Part shown: piece after piece, positions 52,535 through 59,962 of the stretch
How the letters are laid out: each line of letters begins with the position of its first letter
Position numbering within the stretch: position 1 is the stretch's first letter
Source of the DNA: an uncultured Myxococcales bacterium
GTDB taxonomy: Bacteria; Myxococcota_A; UBA9042
DNA length: 63,296 nucleotides
Assembly: GCA_903840165.1 (NCBI GenBank)
Contig: CAIMEY010000069.1
Location: 1 to 63,296 of the forward strand
Direction: 5' to 3'
Notes under the pieces: generated by a model
Seen by the model: only the letters and a program-made list of their open reading frames with translations
Databases searched by the model: none
Told to the model about the DNA's origin: nothing
Translations under genes and position numbers: made by a program

Positions 52535-53823
52535 GGTAAACTCTCTGAAATTACACGCCAAACCTCTCGTAGTTCGCCCACATCCGCGGTCAAAGGCGGC
52601 AGCGTGTAGAGCACTGGGCCAAGGGGGCGGATGAGCACGCCCCGGTCCAGACATCGGCGTTGCAGGCGAGTCGATTGCGCCGCGTCGTGGTAGCCGTGCC
52701 CGTGCAGTTCGACGACGCCGATGCTCCCCAGCCAGCGAACGCGATGAACCTGAGGGTGGTCAAGAAGGCTAGGTAACGACTGTGCATACCACTGGTGCAA
52801 AGCCTGGGCTTTGTTGAGTAAACCTTCGTCGCGCATGACCCTTAGGTTGGCAAGTGCCGCCGCGCAGGCGATGGGATTGGCCGTGAAGCTGTGTCCGTGC
52901 AGGAAGGCCTGTCTAGCGCTATCGCCCAGAAATCGCTCATAGATCCACTCTGGTGCCATGGTCGCGGCCAGAGGCAAGGTTCCGCCGGTCAGGCCTTTGG
53001 CGATGCATAGCAGATCTGGTGTTATTTCAGCATGTTGACATGCAAACATAGCACCGGTGCGGCCGAATCCAGTCATGACTTCGTCGGCAATCAAGAGGAT
53101 GCCACGCTCGCGAGCCTTCTTGGCCAATTGACGCAAGAATTCAGGTGCATAGGTGCGCATTCCGCCCGCGCCTTGCAGCAACGGTTCAACGATCACGGCA
53201 GCTAGGCTATCGCCATGGCGGTCCAGCGTTCGATCCAGTTCAGCGAGTTCTGCGGTGCAGTCGACGTTTCCTGCGAGCGCATCGCCATGGACAAGAGGCA
53301 CCGGCAGTCGCCCGACCGGCCAAAGGAGTGGCGAAAAAGGCCCTGAAAAATCAACAGGATCCCCCACAGACATCGCGCCGATGGTGTCGCCATGGTACCC
53401 CCCAGCCAACGCCAGAAATCGTTGACGACCGGGGTGGCCATTTTGCGCATGGTATTGAATTGCAAGCTTTAAGGCTACTTCCACGGCCGTGGAACCGTCG
53501 TCGGAATAGAAAACGCGCGACATCCCGGTCGGCGCGATTTCCAGCAAGCGTTCAGCGAGTTCCACAGCTCCCGGGTGTGTGCAACCGGCAAAGAGGACGT
53601 GGTCCAGCCGCGCTGCTTGGTCGGCGATGGCCGCGACGATGGCGGGGTGACTGTGACCACTGAGGCAGGTCCACCAGGAACTGATGGCGTCGAAGACCCT
53701 TTTTCCGTCAGCTAGTTCCAGCCAAGAACCCTTTGCTGCCACCACGGGCAGAGGCACCGGCGCTGTGGCTGCTTGGGTAAATGGGTGCCAAATCACTTTA
53801 TGGTCGCGTGCTTGCAGGCTCAT
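52531..53823 (-). CDS. bioA: Adenosylmethionine-8-amino-7-oxononanoate aminotransferase
   Basis: A 430-residue PLP enzyme making 7,8-diaminononanoate from KAPA with S-adenosylmethionine as amino donor. Signatures are VIWHPFTQAATAP, SWWTCLSGHSHPAI, GGYHGDTIGAMSVGD, the PLP lysine in CIAKGLTGGTLPLA and HGHSFTANPIACAAA. Last gene of the bioB-bioF-bioD-bioA order; its start overlaps the end of bioD by four bases (ATGA-type). Its stop lies in palindrome copy 16. Confidence 0.95.
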   Translation of the reverse strand: MSLQARDHKVIWHPFTQAATAPVPLPVVAAKGSWLELADGKRVFDAISSWWTCLSGHSHPAIVAAIADQAARLDHVLFAGCTHPGAVELAERLLEIAPTGMSRVFYSDDGSTAVEVALKLAIQYHAQNGHPGRQRFLALAGGYHGDTIGAMSVGDPVDFSGPFSPLLWPVGRLPVPLVHGDALAGNVDCTAELAELDRTLDRHGDSLAAVIVEPLLQGAGGMRTYAPEFLRQLAKKARERGILLIADEVMTGFGRTGAMFACQHAEITPDLLCIAKGLTGGTLPLAATMAPEWIYERFLGDSARQAFLHGHSFTANPIACAAALANLRVMRDEGLLNKAQALHQWYAQSLPSLLDHPQVHRVRWLGSIGVVELHGHGYHDAAQSTRLQRRCLDRGVLIRPLGPVLYTLPPLTADVGELREVWRVISESLP

Positions 53824-54467
53824 TGGGCTGCCTTGCGCAGGCTGCTGCGCAGTTGGATACCTTCGAGATAAAGCTCTGAATCTGTGGCATTTTCTTCCAT
53901 TCGACCCAGCACTGGAATCGTCGTCAGCGCGGCCAGCGCCGACTGCAGGGACGGGTCGTTGGCTCCGGACAGCACAAAGCCCAGTACGGGTATTTCCGCG
54001 TTTCTCAAGGCTTCAGCTGTCATCAGGGCGTGGTTGATGGCGCCCAGACGCACACGAACGACAATTAAAACAGGTAGTTGTAAGGCGACGGCCAGTTCCC
54101 GAATGGTTTGGCTGGTCGTCAGGGGCGTCAAGATGCCGCCGGCTCCTTCGACCACCCAGAAATCGTCGCTTGTGTTAAGTTCCACGAACGCTGCGACAAG
54201 TCGCTCGACGTCGATGGTCGAGCCCACCATAGCTGCGGCATGGTGGGGACTCACGGGAAGGCCTAGCCGAACGCCGACGTCCGGGGCGCGGTGGGCGGGC
54301 AGGGCGGCGAAACGGGCCACGGTGGACGTGTCGCCGGCGTCTCGGTCCAAGCCAGTCTGCACCGGCTTCCAGTATCGCCAGCAGGCCGGGCTGCCGGAAA
54401 GGAGCGCCGCGCACACCCGAGTCTTGCCAGAATCTGTGTCAGTTCCAGTGACGAAAATGCCGTGCAT
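53820..54467 (-). CDS. bioD: Dethiobiotin synthetase
   Basis: A 215-residue ATP-dependent carboxylase-like ligase forming the ureido ring of dethiobiotin. It has the P-loop GTDTDSGKTRVCAA, the KPVQTGLD segment, VEGAGGILTPLT as product-binding loop, and GFVLSGAND. It begins immediately after the bioF stop: the TGA of bioF abuts its ATG. Its end overlaps bioA. Confidence 0.95.
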   Translation of the reverse strand: MHGIFVTGTDTDSGKTRVCAALLSGSPACWRYWKPVQTGLDRDAGDTSTVARFAALPAHRAPDVGVRLGLPVSPHHAAAMVGSTIDVERLVAAFVELNTSDDFWVVEGAGGILTPLTTSQTIRELAVALQLPVLIVVRVRLGAINHALMTAEALRNAEIPVLGFVLSGANDPSLQSALAALTTIPVLGRMEENATDSELYLEGIQLRSSLRKAAQ

Positions 54468-55595
54468 TCAACCTCTTGACTCATTGGACACCAAAGCGGC
54501 TAGCTGGTGAATTTGCGACCAAGCTAGGGGGGCGCGGACCACCAAGCGGAGCCGCGATGTTCCTTCTGGCACGGTCGGCGGGCGCACGGCGCGGACGTCA
54601 AAGCCATGGGTTCGCATCCGAGCAGCGACTTCCATTGCCCGCTCTGGACTGCCTAGAATCACGGGAATAATGCAACCCTGGCTGCCCCCGAGGTCCAAAC
54701 CTTCGGCGCTCAGCGCGTCACGCAACCACTTGGATTTCAAATGTAATTCCCTTACTCGCTCGACATCCTTGGGCAAGCGGGACAAGACGTGGAGCAGGCC
54801 ACCAGCCACCGCGGGAGGCACGGCCGTGGAATAGATGAAACTTCTGCAGAAGTTGACCAGCGTTTCGACTAGCACGGCGTCACCAGCGACCCATGCCCCT
54901 GCGACGCCGAGGGCCTTGCCACCGGTATGGATGGTACAAAGTACTTGATTTTGCAAGCCAAGTTCAGCTACGCGTCCGCTACCTGTCGGGCCATAGAGGC
55001 CCGTTGCGTGCGCCTCGTCGACAACCAACAGGGCACCGTGCTGGTTGGCAATGCGAGAAAGTTCCAATAAATCAGTGAGTTGTCCGGACATTGAATGGAC
55101 GGACTCAATGGCCACGAACGCCCGTGCCGGTCGTGGCGCTCGCAGGAGTCGGTCGAGCTCATGAAAATCGTTAAAGATCAAGCGTTTAGCTCGACTTAGG
55201 CGCAGGCCGTCGATGATGCTGGCGTGGTTGGCCGCGTGCGACAGGACCACGTCGGTTGCCGTCGTGAGCGTCGACCACAGGCCAGTGTTGGCTGCCCAAC
55301 CGGACGAGAAGAGCAAGGCCGCTTGGCGATTGGAGAAAATTGCCAGTGCGCGCTCGGCTTGATCGTGCAGTGGCAGGTGACCTCGCAGGAGTCGGGCGGC
55401 GCCGGCACCGATTCCGCACAGCCGCACCGTTTCAGCGGTTTGTTCAGCCAGTTCAGGATCTTGGGCGTATCCAAGGTAATCGTTGGACGTGACATCAATG
55501 CCAGCGGGCAGGGCCAGCGAGCGCCGCAAGCCGGCATTGGCTCGTTGCTCAAGACGGTCGGCCAGTGCCGCCAGGTAATCGGCCTTTGCCTTCAT
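54468..55595 (-). CDS. bioF: 8-amino-7-oxononanoate synthase
   Basis: A 375-residue PLP enzyme that condenses pimeloyl thioester with alanine to KAPA. Signatures are NDYLGYAQDPEL, GAARLLRGHLPLHDQAER, DEAHATGLYGPTG and the PLP lysine in HTGGKALGVAGAW. Its last residues (SNESRG) are encoded by palindrome copy 17, so the natural C-terminus has been changed or absorbed. It overlaps bioB by four bases at its start. Confidence 0.95.
   Translation of the reverse strand: MKAKADYLAALADRLEQRANAGLRRSLALPAGIDVTSNDYLGYAQDPELAEQTAETVRLCGIGAGAARLLRGHLPLHDQAERALAIFSNRQAALLFSSGWAANTGLWSTLTTATDVVLSHAANHASIIDGLRLSRAKRLIFNDFHELDRLLRAPRPARAFVAIESVHSMSGQLTDLLELSRIANQHGALLVVDEAHATGLYGPTGSGRVAELGLQNQVLCTIHTGGKALGVAGAWVAGDAVLVETLVNFCRSFIYSTAVPPAVAGGLLHVLSRLPKDVERVRELHLKSKWLRDALSAEGLDLGGSQGCIIPVILGSPERAMEVAARMRTHGFDVRAVRPPTVPEGTSRLRLVVRAPLAWSQIHQLAALVSNESRG
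54476..54497 (+). repeat. Dispersed palindrome, copy 17
   Basis: TTGACTCATTGGACACCAAA then GC, running opposite to the bio genes, at the bioF-bioD junction. Confidence 0.8.
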
Positions 55596-56539
55596 GTGGC
55601 GTGCAACCCAAGGTCTTGTAAGAGCTTATCATCGTCTTCAGTCGCCGGATTGCCGGTGGTCAGCAACTGTTCGCCAAAGAAGATCGAGTTGGCACCGGCG
55701 AGAAAGCACAGGGCTTGAGCCTCCCGCGTCATGTCGCTGCGGCCAGCAGATAGGCGAACCCTCGATTTTGGCATGATAATTCTCGCCACCGCCACCGCGC
55801 GAACCAGCTCAAGAACGTCAAAATCTGCAGCCCCAGCCAGAGGCGTGCCGGGTACGCGAACCAGCAGGTTGAGGGGGACGGATTCGGGATGAGGATCCAA
55901 ATTCGCAAGAGTTTGAAGGAGTTGATAGCGATCCTGGCGCGTTTCCCCCATGCCGAGAATGCCGCCGCAACAGGCCTGAAGGCCGGCCTGCTGGACATTT
56001 GCGAGTGTTTGCAGGCGCTCTTCGTAGGTGCGCGTCGAAATAATGGCTCCGTAATGGTCGCGCGACGTATCTAAGTTGTGGTTATAAGCCGTTAATCCGG
56101 CGGCCTTGAGGCGCTGGGCTTGTTCGGCCGTGACCATGCCTAGGGTCACACAAGCCTCTAATCCCATGGAGGAAACTAGCTTGACCATGTCGACGACTTG
56201 ATCGAACTGGGGCCCGTCCTTGACCTCGCGCCAGGCGGCACCCATGCAAAACCGGGAAGCGCCTACGCTTTTTGCGTGCGTGGCGGCCGTGCGGACCTGA
56301 TCCAAGGTCATCATCGTCTGTGCCCGACGAGCCGAGGCATCGTGGTGCGCGCTCTGCGGACAGTAGCCGCAGTCCTCAGTGCAACCACCCGTTTTGACTG
56401 ATAAGAGCGTGCTTCTCTGGATTGCAGTCGGATCGTGATGCGCGCGATGGACGGACGCGGCCTGCAAAACCAATTCGAGGAGAGGTTGCTCGCCTAACTG
56501 ATTGACTTCATTAAGTTTCCAGTCATGGCGCAGGGGCAT
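55592..56539 (-). CDS. bioB: Biotin synthase
   Basis: A 315-residue radical SAM enzyme that inserts sulphur into dethiobiotin. The radical SAM triad is TGGCTEDCGYCPQS; other landmarks are FCMGAAWREV, VTLGMVTAEQAQ, AYNHNLDTSRDHYG, CGGILGMGET and SAGRSDMTREAQALCFLAG. The ATG at 56539 opens with the expected MPLRHDWKLNE; an in-frame start at 56593 is less likely. First gene of the biotin operon. Confidence 0.95.
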   Translation of the reverse strand: MPLRHDWKLNEVNQLGEQPLLELVLQAASVHRAHHDPTAIQRSTLLSVKTGGCTEDCGYCPQSAHHDASARRAQTMMTLDQVRTAATHAKSVGASRFCMGAAWREVKDGPQFDQVVDMVKLVSSMGLEACVTLGMVTAEQAQRLKAAGLTAYNHNLDTSRDHYGAIISTRTYEERLQTLANVQQAGLQACCGGILGMGETRQDRYQLLQTLANLDPHPESVPLNLLVRVPGTPLAGAADFDVLELVRAVAVARIIMPKSRVRLSAGRSDMTREAQALCFLAGANSIFFGEQLLTTGNPATEDDDKLLQDLGLHAT

Positions 56540-56652
56540 CGTAAACTCCACACGCGGGCAGACGCGGCCGCGCGGACGGGTAGAATGGGGCAAAGTCGGT
56601 CACATCGGCAAGGGGGATGGCGTGGCGAGGCGGTCGCAGCAGGTGAAATTCG

Positions 56653-56696
56653 CGCAAAAACCGGTGTGGGGTCCTCTGTATTAACCAATTGAAATA
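56653..56696 (-). repeat. Dispersed palindrome, degenerate copy upstream of bioB
   Basis: GCAAAAACCGGTGTGGGGTC then CTCTGTATTAACC and TTGAAAT aligns base for base with copy 16 and its flanks, although the palindrome core is weak. It is about 115 bases before the bioB start. TTAACC here could also be half a biotin-repressor site, but I see no matching second half. Confidence 0.5.
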
Positions 56697-56709
56697 AAAG
56701 ACAATTATC

Positions 56710-56994
56710 CTATTTTGGTGGTCGTGCCGAAGACGCGCCGAGCTTGGCTTTGCCGCGCCAGTAGTCCACCTCGGGCTCAAAACATTCGGCGTTTAGGTCA
56801 ACGACGTGGTTCTGCAGGACGGACTGGGCATCGCTGACCGCTTGGTTGTAGATGGCGGGCCCCGCTTCCTTGAGGAAGAAATCGAGCAGGAGGCCGGCCT
56901 GAAGCTCGCCGACAGGTTCGAGGTTCTCCGCACAATAGCGCCGAATGGACGCCACAATTCGCTGTTCCGTTGGCTTACTTAGCTTGAGGGTCAT
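56710..56994 (-). CDS. DUF2164 family protein
   Basis: A 94-residue protein with the DUF2164 pattern: LKLSKPTEQRIVASIRRYCA, GELQAGLLLDFFLKEAGPAI, YNQAVSDAQ, and VVDLNAECFEPEVDYW. No function is known for the family. It overlaps the end of the upstream barrel gene by about 20 bases, so they are cotranscribed. Start ATG at 56994 (a second ATG two codons earlier at 57000). Confidence 0.85.
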   Translation of the reverse strand: MTLKLSKPTEQRIVASIRRYCAENLEPVGELQAGLLLDFFLKEAGPAIYNQAVSDAQSVLQNHVVDLNAECFEPEVDYWRGKAKLGASSARPPK

Positions 56995-58042
56995 GGCCAT
57001 CCTCCTCGGCCACCGTGGCCACGTTGCTGTTGTGCTTGACGGGACCCTCGGCTCGCTGCAGGGACTCAATGGCCAAGACGGTCCGCCACATCGGCGCGCC
57101 GAACGCGTGCACGATTCCTACGCCAATACCAAGCTTTGCGCGCCAACGGGCACCTACGACCTCGGTCTGCTCCCAGCGGGCGCTGAGCAAGGCTTCAACA
57201 GCCGTGCTCTGGGCCCCCAAGAGGTCAGACAGGGCGGTTGCGCCAAAAACCTCTGGACCGACACTTAGTTGTGCGTGTTGCGTGGTCCAGGCTTTACCAC
57301 CGATGGCGGCAGCGAAAACAATTTCATGCCCCTTGGGACTGCTGGGCGGGGCCGCAGATTGCAGAGGGCGAACATGAATGCCAAGTGATCCTGCGTACAT
57401 CAGAGATCCGTGATCGCCGGCCACAAGCAAGCGGCCAAAGGCGCGGAACGTGCCGTCGGTCAAGTAGTCGCGGCGATCGCCTGAAGGTACAACCAGTTGC
57501 GCACTGGCCCCTAAGCGCAGGGCACTTCCGGGCGTGCCAAGCCAGCGCGCGTCCAGACCAATGGTAACATCTGAAAAAGTATCAGGATGTGAGCCCAGGG
57601 TCACCTGCGGCGCGATGTACGTATAGCCGCCGACGGTTCCGCTCTGGCCATAGCCCTGCACCGGGCTATTAAGGCGTAATGACAGGCGAAACCTATCGTA
57701 CGTCACGCCCAGGGCGATGCCGACCTGCGACTGTCGCTGCACCGCGGCCAGGGCGTTGGAACCGCTGCCGGCAACAAGGGGCTGCTGGGCAACTCCGCCT
57801 GTGGCTGAAAGAATTCCGCCCAATCGCCCCCCCTGGTTGATGTCATCCGCGACCAGCCAGGCGGCCCCCGGAGAACTGGGATACCAGCGCTCGACGGCAA
57901 ACCCCTGAGCCACCGGCAGTGCGGCGGCGGCGCGAGGGGGGAGGGTCAGGGCGAGTGCGACGGGCAGGATGGCGGCAAAAGTGGCAAAAACCGCTTTGGT
58001 ATCCAAAGGGATAACTATCTGAAATTTATTAGAATTCCGCAT
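56975..58042 (-). CDS. Outer-membrane beta-barrel protein, OmpA-barrel-like
   Basis: A 355-residue exported protein. A hydrophobic segment (AAILPVALALTLPPRAAA) is the signal peptide. The barrel resembles the N-terminal domain of myxobacterial OmpA-type proteins: FAVERWYPSSPGAAWLVADD, VTYDRFRLSLRLNSPV, GQSGTVGGYTYIAPQV, GSHPDTFSDVTIGLDARW, DGTFRAFGRLLVAGDHG and GAPMWRTVLAIESLQ. The C-terminal peptidoglycan-binding part is absent. A palindrome copy (57994-58008) is read as IPLDTKAVFA before the signal helix. It overlaps the OprB-like gene end by 14 bases. Confidence 0.7.
   Translation of the reverse strand: MRNSNKFQIVIPLDTKAVFATFAAILPVALALTLPPRAAAALPVAQGFAVERWYPSSPGAAWLVADDINQGGRLGGILSATGGVAQQPLVAGSGSNALAAVQRQSQVGIALGVTYDRFRLSLRLNSPVQGYGQSGTVGGYTYIAPQVTLGSHPDTFSDVTIGLDARWLGTPGSALRLGASAQLVVPSGDRRDYLTDGTFRAFGRLLVAGDHGSLMYAGSLGIHVRPLQSAAPPSSPKGHEIVFAAAIGGKAWTTQHAQLSVGPEVFGATALSDLLGAQSTAVEALLSARWEQTEVVGARWRAKLGIGVGIVHAFGAPMWRTVLAIESLQRAEGPVKHNSNVATVAEEDGHDPQAK
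57994..58008 (-). repeat. Dispersed palindrome, copy 18
   Basis: CTTTGGTATCCAAAG, perfect arms, preceded by GCAAAAACCG and followed by GGATAACTATCTGAAATT. It forms part of the N-terminal coding of the barrel gene. Confidence 0.85.
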
Positions 58043-59543
58043 GAATTCTTGCCCCTAGAATCGTCACCGGACCGCGGTCGCTGTTGAACGCGGGATTGCC
58101 GATGCGCTGCAGGTCGGCGGTCAGCCAGATGGTGCGTAGAAAGTTGAAACTATAGAATAGTTCTTCGACGTTCTCGGCCCCCACGTGCAGGTTGCCGTCG
58201 CCAATGAAGCCGTCAATGCCGCCCGCGGCTAGGTATGCAGCATGGTTGCTGGAAATCCAGCCGACGCCCATCCCCAATCCCGCGATATCAAAGGGTCTTC
58301 TCCACGGAGTGCCGCGTGCAGTGAGGCCGATGGACGCTGACCGATCCGTCGAGGTGTACGCGTAAACCTCGGTTTGTCCATCGGAAATCATGCCTCGAGC
58401 GAAGATGCCGATGTCCTCGCTCAGGGCCTGTTCGACATTGAGGCCGATGCCCATCTTGGTATTTTCGCGGCGGGACCAACAGAGGTCTGGGGCCGTGGCG
58501 TTTCCAGAGTTATAATTGTAATTTTGACAGGTTGTGGCGTTCTTGGCGGGGTCTGCTGCAAAGGCCGCGAGCGCCTGGTCAAAGCGCCCCATCCATTCTC
58601 TATTGCGATACCCGAGCAGCTTCACGGCCCCCGGCTGACCCGCAAGCGTATGACGATGCTCAATTTCCATCTGGTCACCGTAGTATTTGGCCAGACGGAA
58701 GTCGACGGGCAGCACGTTCGGGTTTTGCGGCGGCGTCATCCGGGCCACCCGCACAGCCCAGTCGTCCCAGTGCAGCTCCGCCACGCCACCCCAAGAGTAA
58801 CCCCGCGCATCTGAAGCAAAATCATAGGCCGCGTGCGTCAAGAATGCCATGTTGAGGAACTGCTGGCGGACATCACCGGCGAAGCTGTTCTTGTCAAAGA
58901 AGTCCAATATCGTGAAATTGCCGGCAATCAGTACGATTCTATGACTGTCCACCGTTTGGCCCAGTTGCAGCGGGTCGGACGTCTTGGTTTGGCGACTTCC
59001 GCCTAACGATATGGTTTGTTTGATAAATGTCTGTGATCGATAGATTTGCGGCGTCGACGTTCCGTTCTTCTGCAGCTCGCCGTTTTGGATGGCACCACCC
59101 AAGCCGGTCAACTGCGAAAGCGGTCGTTCAGCAATAATTTCAGGGACAAAATAGGCTTCAGCCCCGGCCCAAAGGCGCAGACCGACATACATGGTCGCAC
59201 TGCCGGTGAAGCTGCGTTCTGCCTGTGGACTCATGGAGTTGGTGCTTCCGCCCAAGTTCGTATAGGCAGCGGCAAAGGGGCGCTTCCAACTGGAAATATA
59301 GGTGAACTGCCCGTACGCATTCCAAGGCTCTGCTTCAATGTCGTGCAGCCCGCGGTCGGTAAGGAAGTTCATGACATCAAAGGCTTCATTGTCGTGTGCA
59401 GCCGGCTTGCCTGCGTCGGCGTACGCCAGGCTGGACAAGCCAAGGACAATTCCTTGCAGTACTAGCGCCGCGGCGAATACTGCGCCAGCAGCACTTAGAA
59501 CCATTGGCAATCTCTTAGATTTTGGCTGCGATTGATCGGCCAT
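58029..59543 (-). CDS. OprB-type carbohydrate porin
   Basis: A 504-residue outer-membrane porin. The signal peptide is a long hydrophobic stretch (AVFAAALVLQGIVLGLS, cleavage near AYA). OprB-family features are EAEPWNAYGQFTYISSWK, SFTGSATMYVGLRLW, AEAYFVPEIIAERPLSQL, GGAIQNGELQKNG, WSRRENTKMGIGLNVEQ and a final VTILGARIHAEF with a terminal phenylalanine, usual for porins. It is the first gene of a set with the OmpA-barrel-like gene and DUF2164. The sugar is unknown. Confidence 0.85.
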   Translation of the reverse strand: MADQSQPKSKRLPMVLSAAGAVFAAALVLQGIVLGLSSLAYADAGKPAAHDNEAFDVMNFLTDRGLHDIEAEPWNAYGQFTYISSWKRPFAAAYTNLGGSTNSMSPQAERSFTGSATMYVGLRLWAGAEAYFVPEIIAERPLSQLTGLGGAIQNGELQKNGTSTPQIYRSQTFIKQTISLGGSRQTKTSDPLQLGQTVDSHRIVLIAGNFTILDFFDKNSFAGDVRQQFLNMAFLTHAAYDFASDARGYSWGGVAELHWDDWAVRVARMTPPQNPNVLPVDFRLAKYYGDQMEIEHRHTLAGQPGAVKLLGYRNREWMGRFDQALAAFAADPAKNATTCQNYNYNSGNATAPDLCWSRRENTKMGIGLNVEQALSEDIGIFARGMISDGQTEVYAYTSTDRSASIGLTARGTPWRRPFDIAGLGMGVGWISSNHAAYLAAGGIDGFIGDGNLHVGAENVEELFYSFNFLRTIWLTADLQRIGNPAFNSDRGPVTILGARIHAEF

Positions 59544-59962
59544 TCTGTCTCGGATGAAGCGGTGTTGTGGCTGTGACGGGGTCTGGCATTGCTTGGTGGG
59601 CCCGGCCCAAAGTCGAGCGGAGGATGCGCGGCATTGCCCGGCGTGTCAAGGCGCAGGGCGGTCGTGGCCGACAACAATAGTGCAGTATAAACAAAGACAT
59701 AGCTCAGAGGTATCCACTGCAGCCCAAGGCGCAGGACAATGGCGCTTGGCCGGGGCGCATGGTCTTCATCTTCAGTCCATACAAGCACTTTGCGTGAAGG
59801 TGTCAAGCGGGGCCCCGTGTGCTCCGCGTCCGCGCGTGGCTGGCGACTGGCGCTCCAGCAAGGGGGGCCGACGGCATCACGGCGATTTGGGTTCACGAAC
59901 GGTCCGGGGGCAGGCCGCCAACGCCAGAAATGCGGCAAAATTCGCTCTGGTGTCCAAAGGCG
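59544..59962. other. Intergenic stretch without a supported gene
   Basis: About 420 bases between two minus-strand genes. It holds the palindrome copy at 59945-59959. A minus-strand frame here contains a hydrophobic segment but no family match or convincing start. Confidence 0.4.
59945..59959 (-). repeat. Dispersed palindrome, copy 19
   Basis: CTCTGGTGTCCAAAG, one arm mismatch, three bases beyond the prolyl oligopeptidase stop. Confidence 0.75.

Noticed and set aside
26818..57994. The palindrome as a simple promoter
   Set aside because: Its orientation relative to genes is not fixed and several copies lie after stop codons or inside genes, so a sigma-factor promoter is unlikely for the family as a whole.
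59495..59938. A membrane protein gene in the gap before the prolyl oligopeptidase
   Set aside because: One hydrophobic segment only, no family match, no ribosome site and overlap with the porin gene start.
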